A stretch of 64,000 nt of DNA from Salipaludibacillus keqinensis (GTDB taxonomy: Bacteria > Bacillota > Bacilli > Bacillales > Salisediminibacteriaceae), in assembly GCF_003226325.1 (NCBI RefSeq), contig NZ_PDOD01000002.1, forward strand, positions 806,001 through 870,000, read 5' to 3'. Below the pieces are notes generated by a model. The model had not been told where the DNA came from. It saw only the letters and a program-made list of their open reading frames with translations, and made no database searches. Below are positions 9,385-18,752 of the stretch, piece after piece (the stretch's first letter is position 1; each line of letters opens with the position of its first letter). The position numbers and the translations under genes are program-made.

Positions 9385-9741
9385 TTACTTCAAACCTGCT
9401 TTTGCTTTTTCAGCAAGATCAGCGAATGCTTGTTCATCATGAACAGCTAAGTCTGCAAGCATTTTACGGTTCATGTCGATACCAGATTGCTTAAGACCAT
9501 GCATGAAACGGTTATAAGAAAGACCGTTAATGCGAGCTGCAGCATTGATACGAGCAATCCAAAGCTTACGGAAGTCGCGCTTCTTCTGGCGACGGTCACG
9601 GTAAGCATAAAGGAATGACTTCATTACCTGTCCTTGTGCTGTCTTAAATAATCTATGCTTGGAACCTACATACCCTTTTGCAAGTTTTAAAACTCTTTTA
9701 CGACGACGACGGGCAACATATCCGCCTTTTACTCTAGCCAT
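9385..9741 (-). CDS. rplT: 50S ribosomal protein L20
   Basis: 118 residues, the usual length; starts [20 protein letters not shown], with the conserved [20 protein letters not shown] and [13 protein letters not shown]. Binds 23S rRNA early in 50S assembly. In B. subtilis L20 also represses its own operon by binding the infC leader and favouring termination; a matching attenuator lies upstream of infC here. AAAGGAGGGATTACG ribosome site. Confidence 0.98.
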   Translation of the reverse strand: MARVKGGYVARRRRKRVLKLAKGYVGSKHRLFKTAQGQVMKSFLYAYRDRRQKKRDFRKLWIARINAAARINGLSYNRFMHGLKQSGIDMNRKMLADLAVHDEQAFADLAEKAKAGLK

Positions 9742-9826
9742 CGTAATCCCTCCTTTTAAGTCAAATTATTCGTAGTTGTTGTACGAACGGTATTCATTAC
9801 ATCTAATCCATTAATGGAAAAGTGTT

Positions 9827-10015
9827 TTATATCATATCTCCGATGCGCTTTTGGTCACCTTTGCTTACAAGTCCAGATTTACGTAGCTTACGCTTTTGCT
9901 TCTGAGATTTGTTTGCAGATAAGTGGCTTGTGTAAGCATGGCCACGCTTTAGTTTACCAGTCCCTGTCTTCTTGAAACGCTTTGCTGCACCACTATGGGT
10001 CTTCATTTTAGGCAT
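9827..10015 (-). CDS. rpmI: 50S ribosomal protein L35
   Basis: 62 residues, very basic, [18 protein letters not shown] at the N-terminus. The frame is open further upstream, but the ATG at 10015 has AGGAGGAATT before it and gives the family length. Middle gene of infC-rpmI-rplT. Confidence 0.97.
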   Translation of the reverse strand: MPKMKTHSGAAKRFKKTGTGKLKRGHAYTSHLSANKSQKQKRKLRKSGLVSKGDQKRIGDMI

Positions 10016-10120
10016 TCTAAATTCCTCCTGTCCGAGTATTCGTTGTTGTTGTCGGTGGGTGAATCTCCGGTCGGTTTCTGTTGTCTTGCAATTGATCAAG
10101 TCGATCAACGGTGAATCGGT

Positions 10121-10636
10121 CTATTTTTCAGCCAGTGGAGCAAGAATTAAGAACATGCTACGGCCTTCCATTTTAGGTTTCGATTCAATTGTTGAAATGT
10201 CTTCACATTCTTTGGCTAACTTCATAAGAACATCGCGACCAAGTTCTGAGTGAGTAATGGCACGTCCACGGAAACGAATGGCTGCTTTTACCTTATCTCC
10301 TTTAGTCAAAAACTTCCGAGCGTTACGTAGCTTCGTGTTGAAGTCGTGCTCTTCAATATTTGGACTTAAGCGAACTTCTTTTAAGTTAATCACTTTTTGT
10401 TTCTTACGAGCTTCTTTCTCTTTCTTTTGTTGCTCGAAACGATATTTCCCGTAATCCATGATGCGGCAGACGGGAGGTTTTGCATTAGGCGCAACCATGA
10501 CTAGATCCAAATCTGCAGTTCTTGCCATATCAAGAGCTTCTTGTTTTGACTTCACACCAATTTGATCTCCATTTGCGCCGATTAAACGAACTTCTCGAGC
10601 GCGGATGTTTTCGTTTACGAACATATCCTTACTAAT
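10121..10636 (-). CDS. infC: Translation initiation factor IF-3 with ATT start codon
   Basis: IF-3 binds the 30S subunit, prevents 50S joining and proofreads the start codon. With the ATT at 10634-10636 as start the protein is 171 residues and begins [20 protein letters not shown], matching IF-3 of Bacillus. The GGAGGTGG site lies seven bases before this ATT, whereas the in-frame ATG at 10624 would be 19 bases away. A rare AUU start is the classical device by which IF-3 limits its own synthesis. N-domain about 1-80, linker [11 protein letters not shown]-domain 90-171. Confidence 0.95.
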   Translation of the reverse strand: MSKDMFVNENIRAREVRLIGANGDQIGVKSKQEALDMARTADLDLVMVAPNAKPPVCRIMDYGKYRFEQQKKEKEARKKQKVINLKEVRLSPNIEEHDFNTKLRNARKFLTKGDKVKAAIRFRGRAITHSELGRDVLMKLAKECEDISTIESKPKMEGRSMFLILAPLAEK

Positions 10637-10684
10637 ATTGAGCCACCTCCATGATAATTGCGGATCAAAGCAAGATGTTCCTCT

Positions 10685-10720
10685 TCATCATCGTCCTTTC
10701 GATCGAAAGGACGATGATGA
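10685..10720 (-). repeat. 36-bp perfect palindrome in the infC leader
   Basis: TCATCATCGTCCTTTC, GATC, then the exact reverse complement. It sits 4 bp after the attenuator T-run and about 50 bp before the infC ribosome site. As RNA it would form a 16-bp hairpin. Function not known. Confidence 0.85.
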
Positions 10721-10723
10721 CAC

Positions 10724-10760
10724 AAAAAAAAGCGTGGGTGCTAATCATTAGCGCCCACAC
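10724..10760 (-). promoter_or_regulatory. Attenuator (intrinsic terminator) in the infC operon leader
   Basis: Minus strand GTGTGGGCGCTAAT pairs with ATTAGCACCCACGC and is followed by eight T residues. A terminator inside the 5' leader agrees with the B. subtilis mechanism in which L20 promotes premature termination of infC-rpmI-rplT. Confidence 0.85.
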
Positions 10761-10867
10761 TTCTACATACGTGTTTGAAAAAGTCGAAACCTGTCAACGT
10801 CTTTGTCAATCAGGTGAGAAGCGGGCGCTTCTTCTTGCTTTGTTTCCTGTGTTTTGTTCACTTGAAT

Positions 10868-10896
10868 AATTTATCATACCCAGATAGACATGTCAA
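10868..10896 (-). promoter_or_regulatory. Promoter of infC-rpmI-rplT
   Basis: Perfect TTGACA (10891-10896), 17-bp spacer, extended -10 TGATAAATT (core 10868-10873). It begins 5 bp after the thrS stop codon. Leader length about 225 nt. Confidence 0.75.
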
Positions 10897-10901
10897 ATAG
10901 T

Positions 10902-12848
10902 TTATTTAGAGAATCGCTCAATGTCTTGTTTGATTTGCTGGATAAACTGTTCAAGGCTGACTTCTTCTGTTTCCTTTTTACCGTACCGGCGGACGTTCAC
11001 GCCGTTCGCTTCAATTTCTTTATCTCCCAATACGAGAAGGTAAGGAATTTTTTGCATCTGAGCTTCGCGAATCTTATATCCTAGCTTTTCATTACGAACG
11101 TCTACATGAACACGAACGCCTGCTTTTTTCAACTCATCTTCAACTTTTCTTACATAATCCATATGCACATCGCTTACTGGAATGGCCTGAACTTGAACTG
11201 GGGCTAGCCACGTAGGGAAAGCTCCTTTATATTCTTCGATCAAGAAAGCAACAAAACGTTCCATTGTTGAGACAACACCGCGGTGAATAACAACAGGACG
11301 GTGGTCTTTACCATCTTCACCAACGTATGTCAGATCAAAGCGATTAGGCAAGTGAAAGTCTAATTGAACAGTCGAGAGCGTTTCATCTTTTCCAAGGGCC
11401 GTTTTCACTTGAACATCCAGCTTTGGTCCGTAGAACGCAGCTTCCCCGTCTGCCTCAACGTAATCTACTCCCATATCATCGACTGCTTCTTTGAGCATTG
11501 CCTGAGCTTTTTCCCACATCTCATCATTATCCACATACTTCTCTTTATCTTCTGCATCTCGATAAGATAAGCGGAAGTAATAATCATTTATACCGAAGTC
11601 TTTATACACGGCTTGAATGAGCTCCACCACTCGAATAAATTCATCCTTCAATTGATCAGGACGACAGAAAATATGCGCATCATTTAAAGTCATAGCCCGT
11701 ACACGCTGTAATCCAGCTAATGCCCCTGACATTTCATGACGATGCATTGTCCCTAATTCTGCAATTCTTAAAGGCAAGTTACGGTAACTGTGCTTCTCAT
11801 GCTTATAAATCATCATGTGATGGGGGCAATTCATAGGACGAAGAACTAAATCTTCGTTATCCATCTCTAGGATGGGAAACATATCTTCCTGATAATGATC
11901 CCAGTGGCCAGATGTTTTGTAAAGATCTACGCTACCTAATACCGGTGTATAGACGTGATCGTAACCAAGGCGCTCTTCAATATCAACAATGTAGCGCTCT
12001 ACCGTCCGGCGAATCGTCGCACCTTTAGGAAGCCATAATGGCAAACCTTGTCCAACTTTTTGATTTACTGTGAAAATGCCCAGTTCTTTTCCTAATTTTC
12101 GGTGGTCTCTCTCTTTACGCTCTTCAAGCAATTTTAAATAATCATCCACTTGATTTTGCTTTGGAAAAGCCGTTCCGTAAATTCGTTGCAACATTTTATT
12201 GTTACTATCTCCACGCCAGTAAGCACCGTTGATCGTCATTAGTTTGAATTTCTTTAGTTTACTTGTGGATGGAACATGAACGCCGCGACAAAGGTCGAAG
12301 AACTCACCTTGTTCATAAATGCTGATGACTTCTCCTTCGGGGATATCTTCAAGGAGCTCAAGTTTTAAATCATCCCCAATTTCTTTATAACGCTCAATCG
12401 CTTCTTCACGTGTTACTTCCACTCGATTAATTTCCAGGTTTTCTTCAATAATTCGTTTCATTTCTTTCTCTATCTTCGGAAGGTCTTCCGGAGTTAAAGC
12501 TTCCGGCATATCAATATCATAGTAAAAACCTTCTTCAATAACAGGGCCTACACCTAACTTCACATCACCGAAAAGTCGCTTCACAGCTTGAGCCATTAAG
12601 TGAGCCGTACTGTGGCGAAGGATGTGCAATCCATCCTCTGAATCATATGTCACAATTTCAATTCGTCCATCTTTTTCGATTGGTTTCTTGAAATCAATAG
12701 GCTCGCCATCTAATTTTCCAGCTAACGCATTCTTCTTTAAACCTGGAGAAATAGATGCGGCAATTTCCTCAGTTGTCGTTCCTTTATCAAATTCCTTTTT
12801 CGCCCCATCAGGGAACGTTAAAACAATTTTGTCTTTTAGTTCTGCCAT
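10902..12848 (-). CDS. thrS: Threonyl-tRNA synthetase
   Basis: 648 residues in the canonical order: TGS domain (about 1-63), the editing domain with [15 protein letters not shown] and the CRGVHVPST metal motif (about 65-240), the class II core with [11 protein letters not shown] (zinc Cys) and [16 protein letters not shown] (motif 2), and the C-terminal anticodon-binding domain. Charges tRNA-Thr and clears mischarged Ser-tRNA. The ATG at 12848 has AAAGGAG eight bases upstream; an in-frame GTG at 12857 overlaps that site. Expression is set by the T-box leader upstream. Confidence 0.98.
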   Translation of the reverse strand: MAELKDKIVLTFPDGAKKEFDKGTTTEEIAASISPGLKKNALAGKLDGEPIDFKKPIEKDGRIEIVTYDSEDGLHILRHSTAHLMAQAVKRLFGDVKLGVGPVIEEGFYYDIDMPEALTPEDLPKIEKEMKRIIEENLEINRVEVTREEAIERYKEIGDDLKLELLEDIPEGEVISIYEQGEFFDLCRGVHVPSTSKLKKFKLMTINGAYWRGDSNNKMLQRIYGTAFPKQNQVDDYLKLLEERKERDHRKLGKELGIFTVNQKVGQGLPLWLPKGATIRRTVERYIVDIEERLGYDHVYTPVLGSVDLYKTSGHWDHYQEDMFPILEMDNEDLVLRPMNCPHHMMIYKHEKHSYRNLPLRIAELGTMHRHEMSGALAGLQRVRAMTLNDAHIFCRPDQLKDEFIRVVELIQAVYKDFGINDYYFRLSYRDAEDKEKYVDNDEMWEKAQAMLKEAVDDMGVDYVEADGEAAFYGPKLDVQVKTALGKDETLSTVQLDFHLPNRFDLTYVGEDGKDHRPVVIHRGVVSTMERFVAFLIEEYKGAFPTWLAPVQVQAIPVSDVHMDYVRKVEDELKKAGVRVHVDVRNEKLGYKIREAQMQKIPYLLVLGDKEIEANGVNVRRYGKKETEEVSLEQFIQQIKQDIERFSK

Positions 12849-12936
12849 TAGTAACACTCCTTTTTACAAAATAGATGTCGATAGGAACGAATTATTCATT
12901 TATACTTTATTCCTTTTTACAGAAGATAACAAAGCA

Positions 12937-13217
12937 CAATAAAAAACACCCGTCCCTTGAGTAAGGGACGAGTGTGAGACCGTGGTTCCACCCTTTTTTC
13001 TGAATACAAAATAAGCATTCAGCTTCGTTCATTCCGTAACGGGGAGTACGTTGATGTATACTAAGATTCATTAATCTCTCTCTGTTCCACATCAATGCTT
13101 AGAGGGGGTAACACATGAGTTGCACATAGGAAACTTCCAGCCGTGATTTCCTTCTCTGTAAGGCAATTACCATGAATCATGTCCTCATCATTGCATACAT
13201 TATGATGGTGCTTATGG
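12937..13217 (-). promoter_or_regulatory. T-box leader of thrS
   Basis: The T-box core GGGTGGAACCACGG is at 12980-12993 on the minus strand, followed by a terminator in which CACTCGTCCCTTA pairs across AAGGGACGGGTG and ends in a T-run (12940-12975). A threonine codon ACC at 13107-13109 lies in an internal loop between GAGG/CCTC and ACATGA/TCATGT helices of stem I and is the likely specifier, though this pairing is less clean than in the pheST leader. Confidence 0.9.
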
Positions 13218-13222
13218 ATAGT

Positions 13223-13251
13223 ATTATAATCATCCATTTTAAAAAAATCAA
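13223..13251 (-). promoter_or_regulatory. Sigma-A promoter of thrS
   Basis: TTGATT (13246-13251), 17 bp, TATAAT (13223-13228) on the minus strand. The -35 overlaps the ytxC stop codon at 13248. Confidence 0.8.
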
Positions 13252-14144
13252 GACAGAAATTTAAAGCGGGGATGATTGCACGTACTAAGCTCATTGGCTT
13301 TATCATCAATTAAAACAATTCTCTCTTCAAAGATGTTTTTAAGCGTATGAAATAAATCATCATCACATTCTTCAGAGTGAATCATAATTTTAGCTGGCGC
13401 CATGCTTACTAACGGGCCAATCATTCGCTCATGAATAGGTAAAAATTTCTCGAAAGGCGTGGCCGTTTCAAGCCATTGACAAATTTGATGGAAAGGAATT
13501 TGTTGATGTTTTCCGTCAAAGAAGTCTATCCCTCTACTTAGTCTAACGTAGACAGTCTCAATCCTTGGTTCATGAGAATTTAAAAAATCCCTGCACCTTT
13601 GAAGCATCATCTGATAATCAATCTCCATCCGGTATTCATCAATGGCTGTTTCTACTATACTCAGTAGACTTTCTTTACATGTTTGGAGTCGAAAATAAAG
13701 GAAAGAGTCGAAAGAAAAAGAAATGTTTTCTTTTACAAAAGGAGCGATTTTCTGATAAATTTCCTGTTGCCATTGTATAAATGTTATCAGTGTTTTTTGC
13801 TCCTTATGTGTTGGCGAGGGATAAAATAGTGATTTTGCCGTTTCTACAATGGATTGAATCTCCATTTCTTCTTCATAATGAAAAGTCTCTTTCAAATATT
13901 CCTCCACCCACTTCTTGAAAAAAATCATCGCTGTTGTATTCGTAAGCACACTAATAATAGCATGCTCTATCATGTGGTCCCCAGAAGTAAACCCACCAAT
14001 CGATAAAACAGCTCTTTTTTCCTTTTGGTCCAATTGAATCGTTACTTGTTTTTGAGCTTTGTTCGTTACCATAGATAAAGAATGATGAAGTTGTTCGTAA
14101 AAGGATGCACCAATAAGTGAATCCTTGAATTCAATTGTTAACAA
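13248..14144 (-). CDS. ytxC: Sporulation protein YtxC
   Basis: About 298 residues, matching the YtxC family of spore-formers, found between thrS and the dnaBI genes as in B. subtilis. No catalytic motif is evident; the protein looks soluble and mostly helical (for example YRMEIDYQMMLQRCRDFL). A TTG at 14144 is preferred as start because GGGAGGGG lies six bases upstream and the family starts with a short hydrophobic strand (LTIEFKDSL); the in-frame ATG at 14168 has no ribosome site. Its role in sporulation is not well defined. Confidence 0.82.
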   Translation of the reverse strand: MLTIEFKDSLIGASFYEQLHHSLSMVTNKAQKQVTIQLDQKEKRAVLSIGGFTSGDHMIEHAIISVLTNTTAMIFFKKWVEEYLKETFHYEEEMEIQSIVETAKSLFYPSPTHKEQKTLITFIQWQQEIYQKIAPFVKENISFSFDSFLYFRLQTCKESLLSIVETAIDEYRMEIDYQMMLQRCRDFLNSHEPRIETVYVRLSRGIDFFDGKHQQIPFHQICQWLETATPFEKFLPIHERMIGPLVSMAPAKIMIHSEECDDDLFHTLKNIFEERIVLIDDKANELSTCNHPRFKFLS

Positions 14145-14404
14145 CAGCAGCCCCTCCCAATCGTCCAATTCGAGTTGAGGGTCTTGTTGGTCCGATCCCA
14201 GCTGATTTTCAACTCTTTGCGCTAATACATATATATGGATAGGCTCTAAATTTATGAATTGAAGTTTACTGGAAATCAGAAAAGCATTTAGTCAATGAAG
14301 GACTTGTTTATGTATGAGGGGGGGCAAAAGGCGAGATATAGAGGACACAAGGATAATAATATGAAAATCTATAGCTCTCTTTAATTTGACAGAAATTAAA
14401 GAAA
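14145..14404 (-). promoter_or_regulatory. Upstream region of ytxC with a sigma-E-like promoter
   Basis: TCATAAA (14251-14257) and CATATATA (14230-14237) on the minus strand are 13 bp apart and resemble the mother-cell sigma-E pattern KMATATT/CATAHAHT. The rest is AT-rich and holds nothing else I can support. Confidence 0.35.
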
Positions 14405-14446
14405 GGCTGCCTCTACGTCGATGATTGATCAACGTAAGAGACAGCC
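14405..14446 (-). terminator. Terminator after mqnC
   Basis: Minus strand: GGCTGTCTCTTACGTTGA pairs with TCGACGTAGAGGCAGCC, then TTTCTTT, 10 bp after the mqnC stop. Confidence 0.85.
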
Positions 14447-14455
14447 CTGTATCTT

Positions 14456-15562
14456 TTAATTTTGCATGACAAAGTCTTTTTCGACCACTTCGCCTTCTGC
14501 AAATTCATGAATCGTATTGTATTTCGTATCCCGTTGAACAGGAATTTTACCTGCTTCACGGATCAAGCGAATAATTAAATTTGTATCCACTTTATACGTC
14601 GCACCTGCCGCTGAAACAACATTCTCTTCCATCATCGTACTACCAAAGTCATTACAGCCGTAAGAAAGAGATTTTTTCCCTGTTTCAGGCCCCATCGTTA
14701 CCCAAGAAGACTGGAAATTAGCAATATTATCTAGGAATATACGAGAAATCGCTAAATTTTTCAAGTAATCTCTTGGAGTGACTTTCTCGCCTTTCATGTT
14801 CGTATTCTCAGGTTGGAATGTCCATGAAATAAATGCAAGAAAACAATCGGCATCATCTTGAGCATCTCGAACACGCTGAAGGTGTAGAGCTCGTTCTTCA
14901 TACGTTTCACCGAAACCAATCACCATCGTTGCCGTTCCATGCATACCCACTTTTTTGACCATTTTCATACACTCGATCCATTCTTCCCATGTCCCTTTTA
15001 ATCGGCTAATTCGTCGGCGAGTACGGTTATCTAGTATTTCAGCTCCGCCACCAGGGACAGAATCTAATCCTGCTTCATGAAGTTCCGTCAGCACCTGTTC
15101 TAAAGAAAGGCCTGATACTTCTACCATTTTATATATTTCTGCCGGTGAAAAAGAGTGCATCGTAATATCAAATCGTTTTTTGATTTCTCGAAGTAAGTTC
15201 GTATAATAACTAAATGGAAGGTTAGGGTTCGTCCCACCTTGCATTAATATTTCAGTCCCATTTACATCTTTGGTTTCTTGAATTTTTTGAAAGATGACGT
15301 CGTCGTCTAATACATAACCATCCTCTGCATTCGGTGGTCGATAAAATGCGCAAAAGCGACAGTACGTATCGCAAAGATTTGTGTAATTGACATTTCTACC
15401 AATGACAAAACTTGTTTTAGGCTCTGGATGCCATTTTTTCATCTTTTCATTGGCTACTTCACCCATTTTTTCTACTTCATCACTTTCATAAAGTTTAATT
15501 GCATCGTCCACGGAAAGTCTTTCCCCATTACGTGCACGTTCGAGAATATGATCTATACTCAT
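14456..15562 (-). CDS. mqnC: Cyclic dehypoxanthinyl futalosine synthase (radical SAM)
   Basis: Radical SAM enzyme of the futalosine route to menaquinone; it cyclises dehypoxanthine futalosine. 368 residues. The 4Fe-4S motif is Cys64, Cys68 and Cys71 within NLCDTYCRFCAFYRPP. The downstream GGTNPNLPFSYY, LDSVPGGGAEIL and WTFQPENTN stretches are typical of MqnC rather than the related MqnE or CofH. B. subtilis uses the classical men pathway, so this gene marks a lineage difference. Own ribosome site (TGGGGGAAACACG) and terminator. The other mqn genes are not in the window. Confidence 0.85.
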   Translation of the reverse strand: MSIDHILERARNGERLSVDDAIKLYESDEVEKMGEVANEKMKKWHPEPKTSFVIGRNVNYTNLCDTYCRFCAFYRPPNAEDGYVLDDDVIFQKIQETKDVNGTEILMQGGTNPNLPFSYYTNLLREIKKRFDITMHSFSPAEIYKMVEVSGLSLEQVLTELHEAGLDSVPGGGAEILDNRTRRRISRLKGTWEEWIECMKMVKKVGMHGTATMVIGFGETYEERALHLQRVRDAQDDADCFLAFISWTFQPENTNMKGEKVTPRDYLKNLAISRIFLDNIANFQSSWVTMGPETGKKSLSYGCNDFGSTMMEENVVSAAGATYKVDTNLIIRLIREAGKIPVQRDTKYNTIHEFAEGEVVEKDFVMQN

Positions 15563-15708
15563 CGTGTTTCCCCCATTCTCAAAAGCTTGTACTCTTTTTC
15601 TATACTAACATAAATAGAAGCCATTTCGCTCGTAAAGAGTCAAAAATCAGCTTCATTATGACGGTCTTGTGACTGTTTATTGCAAGGAGACAGAGGAATA
15701 AGGCGTTA

Positions 15709-16650
15709 TTATGACTTTTCTCGTTTATTTTCGCCTTTCATATCAATCACGTCATTTAAATGTTTGATTCTTTCTAGTATTCTTTTTGCTTTTAACTGAT
15801 CCACTCTTTCCACTCCGCCACGTTGCGTAGAAGAGAGATGAATTTCAAGTTCGTGTAAATCAAAGTTGGAAGTGAATATTGTTGGTAATTTTTCCATCAT
15901 TCGAAATTGTAGGATCGCTCCTAAAATGTCATCTCGAATCCAGTTAGACATGGTTTCAGCACCGATATCGTCTAGAATCAGGACAGGTGCCTGCTTCACT
16001 AAATCCATCTTTCCCTGATACGAGCCATCAGAAATCCCATTCTTCAATTCCCGGAAAAAATCAGGAGCATAAACGATCATCGTAGACATTTCTTCGTCTG
16101 CTAAGTAGTTAGCAATCGCCCCAACCAAAAATGTTTTACCTACTCCGAATGGGCCATGAATGTACAATCCTCTTCCATCTCCGCCAGGTTTCACTTCTGC
16201 GCAGAAGGCCATCGCTTTCGTGTAGGCATGCATCCTTGATGGATGATCTTCATGAAAATCTTCAAAACTAACTTGAGTCATTTCCTTTGGAATGTAAAGA
16301 CTTTGTACAAAAGAAGCCTGTCTTTTACGCTCTTCATCTTTTTTCTTCAATGAACAAGGGTAATATTCAAGATGAATTTCGTTTCGGTAAAGGCTCAATT
16401 TAGGCTGATAACCTTGAATCAAGTTTGGGCAATTTGCAAGGCCGGGACAGTGATCGCAATTTTCCCATTGTTTCTTATATTGATAAAACTCATTAACACC
16501 GTTCTCTATTTGTTTCTCAGATAATTCAGGGTTACCTGCAATAAACGAACGAATGCGGTCGTCTTGCATTGTCTCTTTTTTAATCTTTTCAAAACGTTCG
16601 TTAAATCCACCCTTTGAAAATTGGCTTAACGATTGATTGATGGAATCCAT
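15709..16650 (-). CDS. dnaI: Primosomal protein DnaI, helicase loader
   Basis: AAA+ loader that places the replicative helicase DnaC (DnaB-type) on DNA. 313 residues. The N-terminal helicase-binding domain carries candidate zinc ligands Cys65, His67, Cys68, Cys74 and Cys99. The ATPase domain shows Walker A GPFGVGKT (166-173), Walker B LILDDIGAE, sensor 1 FTSNFD and an arginine finger region. It starts one base after the dnaB stop, so translation is probably coupled. Confidence 0.97.
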   Translation of the reverse strand: MDSINQSLSQFSKGGFNERFEKIKKETMQDDRIRSFIAGNPELSEKQIENGVNEFYQYKKQWENCDHCPGLANCPNLIQGYQPKLSLYRNEIHLEYYPCSLKKKDEERKRQASFVQSLYIPKEMTQVSFEDFHEDHPSRMHAYTKAMAFCAEVKPGGDGRGLYIHGPFGVGKTFLVGAIANYLADEEMSTMIVYAPDFFRELKNGISDGSYQGKMDLVKQAPVLILDDIGAETMSNWIRDDILGAILQFRMMEKLPTIFTSNFDLHELEIHLSSTQRGGVERVDQLKAKRILERIKHLNDVIDMKGENKREKS

Positions 16651-18066
16651 TTATGATTCCCCCTTTTGTTGCTTCTTTTTTCTTAACATTTCCCGATATT
16701 TCGCCGCTTCCTGTTTAGCTTTCACTAATTCTTCTTCGTTGCCTTCTTCTTTCTGCCACTTTTCATCTTTCATCCATTTAGGGACTGGTTCCTGTTTCAC
16801 TGGTGCTGCGTAAGACCTGGATTTCTTAGTATATGGTTGATCAGGTTTTTGCTTGAATTCTTGTCGTTTTTGATTCTCTTTGATCGCAAGCTCCATCGCT
16901 TGTTTGACGGTACGTATCTTTTTCCTGTTCCAATGTCCTGCAATAGTGAAGGCTAATGGCTTAGACAATTTCTTGTCGTTTACCATAAATATATAGTCAA
17001 GCAGAACATTGACAACGCCCGGGGCTAGTTTATATTCAAAGATGAGCCGTTCAATGGTGTCCATATCTCCTTCATAAACTTTAGCCCCGTTGCTCAATTC
17101 CTCTAAATATTCAATTGGAGCTGTCGTTTCAAAATAATGAATCGTTTTCTCTTCATTCGTTTCAGGTACTTTATTAAGAGATTTCAATTCATCAGGCTGT
17201 TTTCGTAACCCTAACCTTGGAGGTTCATCTTTTTCATTCATGCGGTAGCGCCTTTTCGCTTGAGTTCTTAACTCATCTAAATCCAACTTATCTGTGTGTA
17301 ACATGGCATCTTGAATAACATTCGCCATTTCTTCTGGCGGTAGTTTATAAATAAAGGCCAGCTGATAAATAAGCCGCTGATGTTTCGGTTTTTCCAGTTC
17401 TTCTTTAGGGATAAATGAAGGTAAATAAGCAGTTAACTGTTGAAAATCAAAATCCCCTTCTCCCATTTGATATGGTGAATTTGGTTCAGGACGCCCCACT
17501 AGAGAATCCGTTGATGAGAGCATTTCAAGCATCTCGGGATTTGTACTTTTCAATTCCGATGGGTGAATGGATGTAAACACTTGACTAAAACCTTGTGTTA
17601 CATTTTCTAATTCTTTCGTGTCTATTGCTTCGATACTGAATAATTGCCGAAGCTCTCGGTATTGATCTTTACTACCTAATTTATTATAAAGAAAAACACT
17701 TAATAAATCGTCCCTAAAAAACTGGGCGGCATTCATTGGCGGATGAAGATGATAATAATAAACATACTCTTCTTCTTCCTTTTTACGATAAACAGTTAAC
17801 AAGCCTATAGCTTCCAGTTTTTTTCGTTCTTTAAAGAGGTGATCTAAATGCTGTCCAGTAAAGATCATTAATGACTTATGTGTTCGTTCTACCTTTTTGG
17901 ATGACTGTTTTTGAATGTCTAAACATAAGGTCATATATAGACTATAAGCGGTCGCTCCGATTAAGGGCTGGTAGAGCAAAGTAAGAACGTCATGATCCAA
18001 AGGATTGGCATGTTCACTCATGTATGCAACGTAACGATTGGATGGCAACACTTCTTTCCAATGCAT
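16651..18066 (-). CDS. dnaB: Replication initiation/membrane attachment protein DnaB
   Basis: Firmicute DnaB (not the helicase) acts with DnaD and DnaI in loading helicase at oriC and at restarts. 471 residues. N-terminal winged-helix domain DDBH1 (about 1-180), DDBH2 domain (about 310-410, with the LIFEYKLAPGVVNVLLDYI signature), and a basic, Lys/Gln-rich C-terminal tail. ATG start with AGGTGAAATGAA. First gene of dnaB-dnaI. Confidence 0.96.
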   Translation of the reverse strand: MHWKEVLPSNRYVAYMSEHANPLDHDVLTLLYQPLIGATAYSLYMTLCLDIQKQSSKKVERTHKSLMIFTGQHLDHLFKERKKLEAIGLLTVYRKKEEEEYVYYYHLHPPMNAAQFFRDDLLSVFLYNKLGSKDQYRELRQLFSIEAIDTKELENVTQGFSQVFTSIHPSELKSTNPEMLEMLSSTDSLVGRPEPNSPYQMGEGDFDFQQLTAYLPSFIPKEELEKPKHQRLIYQLAFIYKLPPEEMANVIQDAMLHTDKLDLDELRTQAKRRYRMNEKDEPPRLGLRKQPDELKSLNKVPETNEEKTIHYFETTAPIEYLEELSNGAKVYEGDMDTIERLIFEYKLAPGVVNVLLDYIFMVNDKKLSKPLAFTIAGHWNRKKIRTVKQAMELAIKENQKRQEFKQKPDQPYTKKSRSYAAPVKQEPVPKWMKDEKWQKEEGNEEELVKAKQEAAKYREMLRKKKQQKGES

Positions 18067-18219
18067 TTCATTTCACCTATACTTTCTTTTGAGTCCATGA
18101 AGCCTAACCTTTTTTATAAGGCTATGGTATTGATGATTGTTGAGGATGTTAAGAGTAGGTCTACCATGCTGAGAGTAATCGTCTAACTACAAAATGAACT
18201 TAAATGATCTATAGAGAAA

Positions 18220-18241
18220 AATGGAGCAGCAAGGCCCCATT
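18220..18241 (-). terminator. Terminator after nrdR
   Basis: Minus strand AATGGGGC, CTTGCT loop, GCTCCATT, then TTTTCTC, eleven bases after the nrdR stop; it separates nrdR from dnaB. Confidence 0.75.
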
Positions 18242-18251
18242 TTCATTTAAC

Positions 18252-18716
18252 TTATTTTTTGTTTTCACGGTCGATAAGTTCTTTTAGTTCATCTACGAAA
18301 ACATTTATATCTTTAAATTGTCGGTAGACAGATGCAAAACGTACATAAGCCACATCATCCACTTGTGCAAGATATTCCATAACTTCTTCGCCAATCTGAT
18401 CGCTGTTAACTTCAGAAAGTCCTTTATTTCGAATATCCTTCTCTACATCATCGGTAATGGTTTCTAACTTCTCCAAAGGCACTGGCCTTTTTTCACAGGC
18501 ACGAATGAGTCCTCTTAGTAACTTTTCACGGCTAAATTCTTCTCGGTTTCCGTCTTTTTTCACGACTATGAGTGGCGTCTTTTCTATACGTTCAAAAGTT
18601 GTATAGCGATAACCACAAGCTTCGCATTCTCTTCTGCGTCGAATGGAACGACCTTCATCACTCGGTCTGGAATCCAATACTTTAGTTCCATTATGATGAC
18701 AACTTGGACAAATCAT
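18252..18716 (-). CDS. nrdR: Transcriptional repressor NrdR
   Basis: Nucleotide-sensing repressor of ribonucleotide reductase genes. 154 residues from the ATG at 18716 (MICPSC), which has GGAG 10 bases upstream. Zinc-ribbon cysteines 3, 6, 31 and 34 flank the arginine-rich DNA-binding segment [12 protein letters not shown]; an ATP-cone domain (about 48-138) starts [19 protein letters not shown] and binds ATP/dATP. It lies upstream of dnaB, as in B. subtilis. Confidence 0.96.
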   Translation of the reverse strand: MICPSCHHNGTKVLDSRPSDEGRSIRRRRECEACGYRYTTFERIEKTPLIVVKKDGNREEFSREKLLRGLIRACEKRPVPLEKLETITDDVEKDIRNKGLSEVNSDQIGEEVMEYLAQVDDVAYVRFASVYRQFKDINVFVDELKELIDRENKK

Positions 18717-18752
18717 TGGCACTTCACTCCATTCTGTGGCTAACCGTCGTTA

